A stretch of 5,004 bases of DNA, taken from contig JADZET010000348.1 of the NCBI GenBank assembly GCA_020850375.1, forward strand, positions 1 through 5,004, in the 5' to 3' direction. Of this stretch, positions 1 to 5,004 are shown one piece after another. Numbering within the stretch: the stretch's first letter is position 1; the number at the start of each line of letters is the position of its first letter. The stretch comes from Phycisphaeraceae bacterium. GTDB lineage: Bacteria; Planctomycetota; Phycisphaerae; Phycisphaerales; Phycisphaeraceae. The notes beneath the pieces are model-generated. The model saw only the letters and a program-made list of their open reading frames with translations. It was not told the DNA's origin and did not search any database. The translations under genes were made by a program, and so were the position numbers.

Positions 1-707
1 TCGGCGGCATGATCACCATCCCCGCCGCCTTCATCTTCCTCGGCTCCGTCCAGGTCACCCAGGCCGCCGGCTCCTCCTTCAACCTCGGATTCATGACCCT
101 GCCCATGGTCTTCGAGTCCATGCCCCTCGGACAGGTCGTCGGATTCCTCTTCTTCTTCCTCCTCTTCCTCGCCGCCATCACCAGCTCGCTCTCCATGCTC
201 CAGCCCGCCATCGCCCTGCTCGAGGAGGGCCTGGGCCTCAACCGCAAGGCCTCCGTCGCCCTCCTGGGCTTCGTCACCATGGTCGGCACCCTCTTCGTCC
301 TCTACTTCTCCAAGGACGCCATCGCCCTGGACACCTTTGACTTCTGGATCGGCACCTTCTGCATCTTCATCCTCGCCCTCTTCCAGACCGTCATGTTCGG
401 CTGGGTCCTGGGCATCGACCGCGGCATGGCCGAGATCAACCGCGGCGCCGCCATCAACGTGTCGCGCGTCGTCGGCTGGATCCTCAAGTACGTCTCGCCC
501 GTCTACCTGCTGGTGATCTTCGCCGGCTGGTGCTACATGCAGGTGACGACCACCGAGGGCAACCGCCTCACCGCCATCCGCGACAACGACTACGTCAAGG
601 CCTCGATCGGCTTCATGCTCCTGGTCGCTGTGCTCTTCCTGCTGCTGATCGCCCAGTCGGTGCGTCGATGGAACGCCTCCGAACGGCGGGCGAAGGAGGT
701 TGGCTGA
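1..707 (+). CDS. Sodium-dependent transporter, NSS/SNF (LeuT-fold) family, C-terminal part
   Basis: This is the C-terminal ~235 residues of a Na+-coupled symporter of the neurotransmitter:sodium symporter family, which in bacteria imports amino acids across the inner membrane. The reading frame is open from base 3 and the start lies upstream of the window. Numbering from the Met at base 9, an EL4-like segment (about 21-40) precedes TM8 (41-70). TM8 carries the family signature AAITSSLSMLQP; A55, T58 and S59 align with the LeuT residues that ligate the Na2 sodium ion. TM9 (about 80-100), TM10 (111-134, DFWIGT), the EINRG loop, TM11 (155-178) and TM12 (197-216) follow, then a short charged tail (RRWNASERRAKEVG). 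TM12 is present, so this is a 12-TM rather than an 11-TM member. The substrate cannot be read from this half because TM1, TM3 and TM6 are missing. Its stop codon overlaps the start of the next gene, so the two are very likely co-translated. Confidence 0.93.
   Translation, partial: GGMITIPAAFIFLGSVQVTQAAGSSFNLGFMTLPMVFESMPLGQVVGFLFFFLLFLAAITSSLSMLQPAIALLEEGLGLNRKASVALLGFVTMVGTLFVLYFSKDAIALDTFDFWIGTFCIFILALFQTVMFGWVLGIDRGMAEINRGAAINVSRVVGWILKYVSPVYLLVIFAGWCYMQVTTTEGNRLTAIRDNDYVKASIGFMLLVAVLFLLLIAQSVRRWNASERRAKEVG
695..699 (+). promoter_or_regulatory. Shine-Dalgarno site for the 71-aa membrane protein
   Basis: A GGAGG core within AAGGAGG lies inside the last codons of the transporter gene, 7 nt before the ATG at 707. 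It fixes the start of the small gene and supports translational coupling through the TGATG overlap. Confidence 0.8.
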
Positions 708-922
708 TGCAACTGCTAAGCGTCCTGACGATCGCTCAGACCAACCCGCCGGACTTCGAGGCCTATCGTCTCTCGGCTGGCGGCTGGCTGGTCATGCTCA
801 TCTCCGTCGGATTCGTCACGGCCCTGCTGATCTGGTGCCTGCGCAAGGTCCTGACCCATCCCGGCGAGGTCGAGAAGCTCCACTCCCAGACCGACATCGA
901 CCCCCACGACGCGGACAAGTGA
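707..922 (+). CDS. Small single-pass membrane protein coupled to the NSS transporter (MetS-like candidate)
   Basis: This is a 71-residue protein. Its ATG shares bases with the transporter stop (TGATG), and GGAGG lies 7 nt upstream, so this start is well supported; the same frame is open further upstream only as a shadow of the transporter gene. The N-terminus (1-25) is short and mildly polar, residues 26-45 (GWLVMLISVGFVTALLIWCL) form one hydrophobic helix followed by Arg-Lys, and the tail (46-71) is charged and rich in His, Asp and Glu. I see no catalytic motif. By the positive-inside rule the RK flank would place the C-terminus in the cytoplasm. Some NSS transporters, such as MetP of Corynebacterium, have a tiny membrane partner (MetS) encoded next door. 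The position and architecture here match that arrangement, but homology to MetS is inferred from context and not from sequence identity. The alternative is an unrelated small membrane protein. Its stop lies 20 bp from the convergent nfnB stop. Confidence 0.8.
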   Translation: MQLLSVLTIAQTNPPDFEAYRLSAGGWLVMLISVGFVTALLIWCLRKVLTHPGEVEKLHSQTDIDPHDADK

Positions 923-942
923 CGCCGCTCGCGTTGGGCTGA

Positions 943-2367
943 TTACCAGGTCCCTGATTGCAGATACGCGTCGATCCCCGCCGCCGCCTTGCGACCCGCC
1001 CCCATCGCCAGGATCACCGTCGCGGCGCCCGTCACGATGTCCCCGCCCGCGAACACCCCGCGCTTGCTCGTCCGCAGCGTCTCGGGGTCCGCCTCGATGT
1101 ACCCGCCCCGGCGCGTCTTAAGGTCCGGCGTCGTCTGCTGGATCAGCGGGTTGGCCGTTGTCCCCACCGCCACGATCGCCATCGCCGCATCCACCTCGAA
1201 CTCCGACCCCGCCACGGGCTTGGGGCTTCTCCGCCCCGACGCATCCGCCTCGCCCAGCTCCATCCTCACGCACTGCACCTTGGTGAGCCATCCCTTCTCA
1301 TCGCCCAGGAACGCCGTCGGATTCGTCAGCATCATGAACTGCACCCCCTCATCCTTGGCGTGGTGCACCTCTTCCTTGCGCGCCGGCATCTCCTCCTCGG
1401 ACCGTCGGTAGACGAGCCGCGCGTTCTTCGCCCCCAATCGCAGCGCCGTCCGCACCGCGTCCATCGCCACGTTCCCGCCCCCGACCACCACGACATCCTT
1501 CCCCCGGCAGTCAAACACCGGCTGATCAAACCCCGCGTCATACGCCCGCAGCAGGTTCACCCGCGTCAGGAACTCATTGGCCGAGTAAACGCCGTTGAGG
1601 TTCTCCCCCGGAAGATTCATGAACTGCGGCAACCCCGCCCCGGTCGCCACGAATACGGCATGAAAGCCCTCCTCGTTCATCAGCGCGTCGAGCGTCACCG
1701 TCTTGCCCACCACCACGTTGGTCTCAAACTTCACGCCCATCTTGGCCAGGTTCGCGACCTCCTCGCGCACGATGTCCTTGGGCAGCCGAAATTCCGGGAT
1801 GCCGTAGATCAGCACCCCCCCGATCTCGTGCAGCGCCTCGAACACCGTCACCGCGTGCCCGCGCTGCACAAGATCTCCCGCGCACGACAGCGCCGCCGGC
1901 CCGCTGCCGACAATGGCGATCTTCTTGCCCGTCGGCGGGGGAATCGTCGGCAACCCCACCTGCCCGTGCTCCCGCTCCCAGTCCGCCACGAAGCGCTCGA
2001 GGTATCCGATCGCCAGCGGCGCCGCCCTGCGCCCCATCACGCACGCCCCCTCGCACTGGTCCTCCTGCGGGCAGACGCGCCCCGTGATCGCCGGCAGCAC
2101 GTTGTCCTCCCGGATCTTCCTCGCCGCCCCGAGGTAATCGCCCGCCAGCACCAGGTCCACGAACTCCCGCACCTTCACGCCCACCGGGCAGCCGTGCGTG
2201 CACGCCCCGCTGGCGCAGGTCAGGCACCGCTGCGCCTCGGCCTGCGCCGCGTGCGCCTCGAGGCCCAGGTTCACTTCCTTGAAATTCCCCCCGCGTTCTC
2301 CCGGCGGCTGCTCGGGCATCGCCTGGCGAGGCAGTTTGAGGCGTTCCTTGTGAGGCAGTCGTTCCAT
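943..2367 (-). CDS. nfnB: NfnB-like large subunit of NADH-dependent ferredoxin:NADP+ oxidoreductase (GltD-family flavoprotein)
   Basis: This 474-residue cytoplasmic flavoprotein belongs to the GltD / glutamate synthase small-chain family. In NfnAB complexes this subunit carries FAD and two [4Fe-4S] clusters and links NADPH oxidation to bifurcation between NAD+ and ferredoxin. The N-terminal Fe-S domain shows C48, C51, C56, C60 and then C99, C105, C109 in RVCPQEDQCEGACV. That is seven Cys for two clusters, and a nearby Glu of the QED motif may be the remaining ligand, as I recall for NfnB. An FAD-binding GSGPAA motif lies at 154-159, an NADP-binding GGGNVAMD at 296-303 with RRSEEEMPAR (321-330) after it, and a C-terminal AGGDIVTGA FAD motif at 440-448. 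Length and N-terminus fit the family. The gene lies 43 nt downstream of nfnA on the same strand. No large glutamate synthase chain (GltB) is present, and the adjacent SudB/NfnA-type partner favours NfnB over GltD. A sulfide dehydrogenase SudA role is the main alternative. Confidence 0.9.
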   Translation of the reverse strand: MERLPHKERLKLPRQAMPEQPPGERGGNFKEVNLGLEAHAAQAEAQRCLTCASGACTHGCPVGVKVREFVDLVLAGDYLGAARKIREDNVLPAITGRVCPQEDQCEGACVMGRRAAPLAIGYLERFVADWEREHGQVGLPTIPPPTGKKIAIVGSGPAALSCAGDLVQRGHAVTVFEALHEIGGVLIYGIPEFRLPKDIVREEVANLAKMGVKFETNVVVGKTVTLDALMNEEGFHAVFVATGAGLPQFMNLPGENLNGVYSANEFLTRVNLLRAYDAGFDQPVFDCRGKDVVVVGGGNVAMDAVRTALRLGAKNARLVYRRSEEEMPARKEEVHHAKDEGVQFMMLTNPTAFLGDEKGWLTKVQCVRMELGEADASGRRSPKPVAGSEFEVDAAMAIVAVGTTANPLIQQTTPDLKTRRGGYIEADPETLRTSKRGVFAGGDIVTGAATVILAMGAGRKAAAGIDAYLQSGTW

Positions 2368-2377
2368 AACTTCTCAG

Positions 2378-2392
2378 CCCCTCCGCGAGGGG
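2378..2392 (-). promoter_or_regulatory. Intercistronic inverted repeat overlapping the nfnB ribosome-binding site
   Basis: On the coding (minus) strand this reads CCCCTCGCGGAGGGG, a perfect 6-bp GC-rich stem with a 3-nt loop. The only strong SD-like sequence ahead of nfnB (GGAGGGG) forms its 3' arm, ending about 10 nt before the ATG at 2367. There is no U-tract, so it does not look like an intrinsic terminator. It may restrain nfnB translation or mark an mRNA processing point between nfnA and nfnB. The inverted repeat is seen directly; the role is inferred. Confidence 0.45.
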
Positions 2393-2410
2393 TGGGGCCG
2401 TCATCCAGGG

Positions 2411-3301
2411 TTAGGGTTGCTCGCTCCGCGACTTGCACGCCCCGCCGATCTCCGCGCACATCGTCGCGTTCTGCTGCTGCTGAGCCTCGAACTCCGCCAG
2501 CTCCTGTTTCTCGCGCTCGCGGTACATCGCGTTGCGCTGCATCAACAGCCCGAAGTCCACCTCATGCGCATCGAACTCCGGCCCATCCACGCACGCAAAC
2601 TGGCTCTTGCCTCCCGCCATCACCCGGCAGCCCCCGCACATCCCCGTCCCGTCGACCATGATCGGATTGAGGCTGACGACCGTAGGTGTCTTCCCGGGGC
2701 GTGTCGCCTCCGCCACCGCCCGCATCATCGGGATCGGCCCGATCGCCAGCACCAGCCCGATCTGCGTCCCCCCGTCGACAAGCTCCGCCAGCTTCTGCGT
2801 AACCAGCCCCTTCTCGCCGTAGGACCCGTCATCGGTCATCACGAACAATTCATCGCTCGTCGACCGAAGCTGCTCCTCGAGGATCAAGAGGTTCTTCGTC
2901 CGCGCCCCGAGGATGGTCACCACCCGGTTGCCCGCCTTCTTCATCGCCACCGCCGTCGGGTAAGCGATCGCGGTGCCCACCCCGCCGCCGATGACCACCA
3001 CCGTGCCGTAGGGCTTAATCTCCGACGCCCTGCCCAGCGGCCCTACGACGTCGAGGATCGACTGCCCCGCCCCGAGCGTGTTGAGCAGCTTGGTCGTCTT
3101 GCCCACCCCCTGCACGATGATGGCGATCGTCCCCGCCGCGGCGTCGGCCTCGGAGATCGTCAGCGGGATGCGTTCGCCCCTGTCGTGCACGCGGAGGATG
3201 ACGAACTGCCCCGCCTGGTACGCCTTGGCGATCCGGGGGGCCTGGATCACGAAGCGCTTGACATCGGGGGCGAGGAACTGAGCTTGGACAATCGGGAACA
3301 C
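2411..3301 (-). CDS. nfnA: NfnA-like small subunit, ferredoxin-NADP reductase-type FAD/NAD(H)-binding protein with [2Fe-2S]
   Basis: This is a 296-residue FNR-superfamily subunit that in NfnAB complexes binds FAD, NAD(H) and a [2Fe-2S] cluster. Counting from the chosen start, an FAD-binding beta-barrel carries RIPLTIS (44-50) and QGVGKTT (64-70), followed by the VVGPLG signature (85-90). The NAD domain has GGGVGTA (105-111) and AIGPIPMMR (186-194). The cluster motif is VDGTGMCGGC with C222, C225 and C237; D217 is the likely fourth ligand, as known for NfnA. I chose the GTG at 3301 because GGAGG lies 5 nt upstream and MFPIVQAQFLAPDVK matches the usual family N-terminus. A longer GTG start at 3331 (306 residues) has no comparable ribosome-binding site. 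The C-terminus is Gln-rich and ends in a tail with two extra cysteines (C282 and C289). It is the first gene of the nfnAB operon. SudB (sulfide dehydrogenase) or a PyrK-like role are alternatives; pairing with the GltD-like gene favours Nfn. Confidence 0.9.
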   Translation of the reverse strand: MFPIVQAQFLAPDVKRFVIQAPRIAKAYQAGQFVILRVHDRGERIPLTISEADAAAGTIAIIVQGVGKTTKLLNTLGAGQSILDVVGPLGRASEIKPYGTVVVIGGGVGTAIAYPTAVAMKKAGNRVVTILGARTKNLLILEEQLRSTSDELFVMTDDGSYGEKGLVTQKLAELVDGGTQIGLVLAIGPIPMMRAVAEATRPGKTPTVVSLNPIMVDGTGMCGGCRVMAGGKSQFACVDGPEFDAHEVDFGLLMQRNAMYREREKQELAEFEAQQQQNATMCAEIGGACKSRSEQP

Positions 3302-3306
3302 GCCGG

Positions 3307-3311
3307 CCTCC
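3307..3311 (-). promoter_or_regulatory. Shine-Dalgarno site deciding the nfnA GTG start
   Basis: On the minus strand GGAGG is followed by 5 nt and then GTG at 3301. No ATG is available near this position in frame, and the farther GTG at 3331 lacks a similar site, so translation most likely begins at 3301. Confidence 0.65.
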
Positions 3312-3381
3312 AATACGGGCCAAAAAACCACCCCTGGAACAGGCTGCGGCGTCTGTTCCTGGACGAACCATCCCCCTCATG

Positions 3382-3410
3382 ATTGTCAGGGATCAGCCCG
3401 ACAGGTTCAA
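3382..3410 (-). promoter_or_regulatory. Candidate sigma-70-like promoter for nfnAB
   Basis: The minus strand reads TTGAAC (3410-3405), a 17-nt spacer, then GACAAT (3387-3382), each with four of six consensus bases at ideal spacing. Transcription would start near 3375, giving a leader of about 75 nt before the GTG at 3301. An imperfect inverted repeat lies across the spacer and -10 (3384-3403: TGTC, bulged A, GGG, 5-nt loop, CCC, GACA), which could be an operator. This is pattern matching only. Confidence 0.35.
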
Positions 3411-3495
3411 GGCAAGCCCTTGGCCCGCCAGAGGGATGCGGAGGTATGCTGAGTGACCAACCGAGACGTTTAGACCCCTTGTCAGGGTTTTAACC

Positions 3496-4368
3496 ATGCC
3501 CCCGTCCCGCACCATTACCAGCCTGGACAACCCCCGCGTCAAGCAGGTCGTCAGCCTCCTGCGCCACCGCCAGCGGGACAAGCAGGGCCTCTTCGTCGCC
3601 GAGGGCGTTCGCCAGGTCACCCGCGCCCTGGCGGCCAGCCTGCCCCTGGTCGAGCTCTACGAATGCCCCGAACTTCTCGCCTCCGCCGCGGCAGGGGGGG
3701 AGTTCGACGACGTCTCCGTCAGCCAGCGTCTACAGGTGACCGAGCCCGTCATGCAGAAGATGGCCTACCGCGCCGAGCACGCCGAGGGCGTCCTGGCCGT
3801 CTTCGAGCAGCCTAAATGGTCCCTCGATGCGCTCGACCTCCCCTCAAACCCCCTGATCCTCGTCGCCGTCGGCCTGACCAAGCCCGGCAACCTCGGCGCC
3901 ATTGCCCGCTCCCTCGACGCGGCGGGGGGCCACGCCCTCTTCGTCGCCGACGCCCAGGTTGACCCCTTCAACCCCAATGCCCTGCACGCCTCGACCGGAG
4001 CGGTGTTCACCCTCCCGGTGGTCTGCGAATCATCGGCCCGCCTCATGGCTTTTCTCACCAGCCATTCAATCAACATCCGCCCCGCCGTCCCTCCGCCCGC
4101 CCCGGCCAAGCCCGTGCACGAGGTCGACCTCACCGGCCCCACCGCCCTGGTCATCGGCGCGGAGCACGCCGGCCTGACCGCCCCCTGGTGGAACGGCAAG
4201 GCCCCGGCCGGGAACACTTCCGGGGGCACTTCCGGGGGCGGGGGCGTTTCCGAGGAGCCGATCTTTATCCCCATGGCCGGCCGAGTCGTCGATTCGCTCA
4301 ATGCCTCGGTGGCCGCCGGCATCCTCCTTTTCGAAGCTCGACGGCAGCGTTTGGCGGCGGGTCGCTAG
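3496..4368 (+). CDS. TrmH/SpoU-family RNA 2'-O-ribose methyltransferase
   Basis: This 290-residue cytoplasmic SPOUT enzyme is expected to transfer a methyl group from S-adenosylmethionine to a ribose 2'-OH in rRNA or tRNA. The N-terminal substrate-binding domain begins ITSLDNPRVKQVVSLLRHR (7-25) and continues GLFVAEGVRQV (31-41), as in RlmB/TsnR-like members. The catalytic SPOUT domain follows. Motif 1 is KPGNLGAIARSLDAAG (129-144), with N132 and catalytic-type R138. Motif 2 is ALVIGAEHAGL (217-227), where the usual Asn before Glu is Ala. Motif 3 is FIPMAGRVVDSLNASVAAG (257-275), with S267, N269 and S271. Between motifs 2 and 3 is a Gly/Ser/Thr-rich stretch (about 238-253) longer than the usual connector. 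The start ATG at 3496 gives the canonical N-terminus; a modest AGGG lies 8 nt upstream. The gene appears monocistronic, flanked by a divergent operon and a downstream promoter. The target nucleotide cannot be told from sequence, so no symbol is given. Confidence 0.93.
   Translation: MPPSRTITSLDNPRVKQVVSLLRHRQRDKQGLFVAEGVRQVTRALAASLPLVELYECPELLASAAAGGEFDDVSVSQRLQVTEPVMQKMAYRAEHAEGVLAVFEQPKWSLDALDLPSNPLILVAVGLTKPGNLGAIARSLDAAGGHALFVADAQVDPFNPNALHASTGAVFTLPVVCESSARLMAFLTSHSINIRPAVPPPAPAKPVHEVDLTGPTALVIGAEHAGLTAPWWNGKAPAGNTSGGTSGGGGVSEEPIFIPMAGRVVDSLNASVAAGILLFEARRQRLAAGR
4215..4238 (+). repeat. 12-bp tandem duplication in the methyltransferase gene
   Basis: CACTTCCGGGGG occurs twice back to back (4215-4226 and 4227-4238), followed by a degenerate third unit beginning CGGGGGCGTTTCCGAG. 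It encodes most of the N-T-S-G-G-T-S-G-G-G-G insertion between SPOUT motifs 2 and 3. The unit is a multiple of 3, so copy-number change keeps the frame. Confidence 0.8.
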
Positions 4369-4408
4369 ACATGGGCCTGTCGGTGATGACTTGTTGTGTT
4401 TTCTCACC

Positions 4409-4437
4409 TTGACGCTTGCGCCGCGTAGCGTTACGTT
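4409..4437 (+). promoter_or_regulatory. Candidate sigma-70-like promoter for the glycosyltransferase gene
   Basis: TTGACG (4409-4414; five of six consensus bases), a 17-nt spacer, then TACGTT (4432-4437, matching the key T, A and final T). Transcription would start near 4444, leaving a leader of about 45 nt before the ATG at 4489. This would exclude the in-frame upstream ATG at 4441, which also lacks a ribosome-binding site. Confidence 0.5.
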
Positions 4438-4476
4438 CGCATGGGTCGTGAAGCCATCACCGGGGAGTGTTACGGC

Positions 4477-4482
4477 AAGGGG
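4477..4482 (+). promoter_or_regulatory. Shine-Dalgarno site deciding the glycosyltransferase start
   Basis: AAGGGG sits 6 nt before the ATG at 4489. It supports that start over the in-frame ATG at 4441, which would add 16 residues (MGREAITGECYGKGRC) not typical of the family. Confidence 0.6.
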
Positions 4483-4488
4483 CGTTGC

Positions 4489-5004
4489 ATGCGCGTGCTG
4501 ATGCTCGGCTGGGAGTTCCCGCCGTACCTGACCGGCGGCCTGGGCACAGCCTGCGAAGGGCTGACCCGGGCGCTCCGCGCCGCCGGCGCCGAGATCATCT
4601 TCGTCCTGCCGCGCCCCATCCCGCGCGACGCCCGCTCCCACGTCCAACTCCGCGCCCCCGAAGCCGTCCTTCATGACCCCATCCGTGGCGGCTGGAACGG
4701 CCTGCCCCGCAAGCGATCCTCAACCACCGCGTCCGCCAACGGACGAGCTGAAGAATCCGACGCGGATTACGCACCCGACGCCCGCGACATTCTCGACGCC
4801 CAGACCCAGCACGCCTCGCCCGTCGCCGGCCGATTCGAGCTGCGCGAGGTCGCCATGCGTTTCGTCAGCCCCTACGGCGGTGGTCCCGCCTCCGGCCTAG
4901 AGCAGCCGCCCTTCCTCTACGACCCCGCCAACCCCGACGCCCCGCTCCCCCAGATCAGCCACCTCCGAGGCTCCTACGCCCCGACCTATCCTCCGCAGTT
5001 CCCA
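4489..5004 (+). CDS. Glycogen synthase-like glycosyltransferase (GT-B fold, GT4/GT5 type), N-terminal part
   Basis: The first 172 residues of a nucleotide-sugar-dependent glycosyltransferase; the frame is open to the window end. The N-terminus MRVLMLGWEFPPYLTGGLGT (1-20) followed by ACEGLTRALRAAG (21-33) is the typical first beta-strand and Gly-rich loop of GT-B enzymes. The GGLGT loop corresponds to the KxGGLGD loop of bacterial glycogen/starch synthases, but here Leu-Thr precedes the glycines and Thr replaces Asp. That resembles the group of GGLGTA proteins often labelled glycogen synthase or GT4 glycosyltransferase. A second strand follows (EIIFVLPRP, 35-43). Residues about 65-110 are polar and low in hydrophobicity (RKRSSTTASANGRAEESDAD), probably a flexible insertion. 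The C-terminal nucleotide-sugar-binding domain is outside the window, so donor and acceptor are unknown; glucan synthesis is plausible but not shown. The gene has its own promoter-like sequence and a good ribosome-binding site. Confidence 0.85.
   Translation, partial: MRVLMLGWEFPPYLTGGLGTACEGLTRALRAAGAEIIFVLPRPIPRDARSHVQLRAPEAVLHDPIRGGWNGLPRKRSSTTASANGRAEESDADYAPDARDILDAQTQHASPVAGRFELREVAMRFVSPYGGGPASGLEQPPFLYDPANPDAPLPQISHLRGSYAPTYPPQFP

Noticed and set aside
144..170. A 27-nt uninterrupted pyrimidine tract
   Set aside because: It is explained by Phe and Leu codons (TTC, CTC) of transporter TM8.
2408..2418. Telomere-like GGGTTAGGGTTG
   Set aside because: Only about two units, formed by the nfnA stop codon and adjacent bases; too short to be a telomeric or structured repeat.
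958..2661. A 567-codon plus-strand open frame antisense to nfnB and the end of nfnA
   Set aside because: It is rich in Arg, His and Pro and poor in normal hydrophobic patterning. It mirrors two strongly recognised genes and is the expected shadow of high-GC codon bias on the opposite strand.
3015..3380. A minus-strand 121-codon frame with an ATG at 3380, overlapping nfnA out of frame
   Set aside because: Its composition is an out-of-frame shadow of nfnA, and the ATG lies upstream of the likely transcription start.
2417..3382. A 321-codon plus-strand open frame antisense to nfnA
   Set aside because: It has the same Arg/His/Leu/Pro-biased composition with no recognisable domain, and it lies fully over the conserved nfnA frame.
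3420..3450. Possible methyltransferase promoter TTGGCC ... TATGCT
   Set aside because: The TATGCT element is reasonable, but the spacer is 19 nt and the -35 match is weak; not enough to annotate.
3765..4322. A 185-codon minus-strand frame antisense to the methyltransferase
   Set aside because: No domain or credible ribosome-binding site; it overlaps a gene with all three SPOUT motifs.
4382..4408. Possible terminator after the methyltransferase (GGTGA ... TCACC)
   Set aside because: The stem is only 5 bp with a 17-nt loop and no following T-tract, and its end adjoins the next promoter.
4441..4488. An in-frame upstream ATG at 4441 as the glycosyltransferase start
   Set aside because: No Shine-Dalgarno, it would lie at or before the predicted transcription start, and the added residues do not fit the family N-terminus, whereas 4489 has AAGGGG at good spacing.

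Overview
The window is a GC-rich (roughly two-thirds G+C), gene-dense bacterial segment with strong C/G preference at third codon positions and Shine-Dalgarno-led genes. The gene set is a neurotransmitter:sodium symporter (NSS), an NfnAB-type flavoprotein pair, a SpoU/TrmH methyltransferase and a 'GGLGTA'-type glycosyltransferase. Together with the protein style, this suggests an environmental bacterium, perhaps a planctomycete of the Phycisphaerae. That placement is an inference from general resemblance and is not proven by any marker gene here.

Layout. (1) Positions 1-922, plus strand: the C-terminal part of an NSS-family Na+-coupled amino-acid transporter, then a 71-residue single-pass membrane protein whose ATG overlaps the transporter stop codon (TGATG). 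(2) Positions 943-3301, minus strand: a two-gene operon for the NfnA-like (SudB/FNR-like, FAD + [2Fe-2S]) and NfnB-like (GltD-like, FAD + two Fe-S clusters) subunits of a probable electron-bifurcating NADH-dependent ferredoxin:NADP+ oxidoreductase. It converges on the transporter operon with only 20 bp between stop codons. (3) Positions 3302-3495: a divergent intergenic region with a plausible minus-strand promoter for nfnAB. (4) Positions 3496-4368, plus strand: a TrmH/SpoU-type RNA 2'-O-methyltransferase with a Gly/Ser/Thr-rich insertion encoded partly by a 12-bp tandem duplication. (5) Positions 4369-4488: an intergenic region with a good sigma-70-like promoter. (6) From 4489 past the window end: the N-terminal part of a glycogen-synthase-like glycosyltransferase.

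The genes are mostly housekeeping or metabolic and form separate transcription units. No mobile element, CRISPR array, tRNA or rRNA gene, or clear defence or secretion system is visible. The more interesting points are the small membrane partner translationally coupled to the NSS transporter, a hairpin in the nfnA-nfnB gap that buries the nfnB ribosome-binding site, and the repeat-encoded insertion in the methyltransferase. I did not find convincing evidence of a wholly new system.
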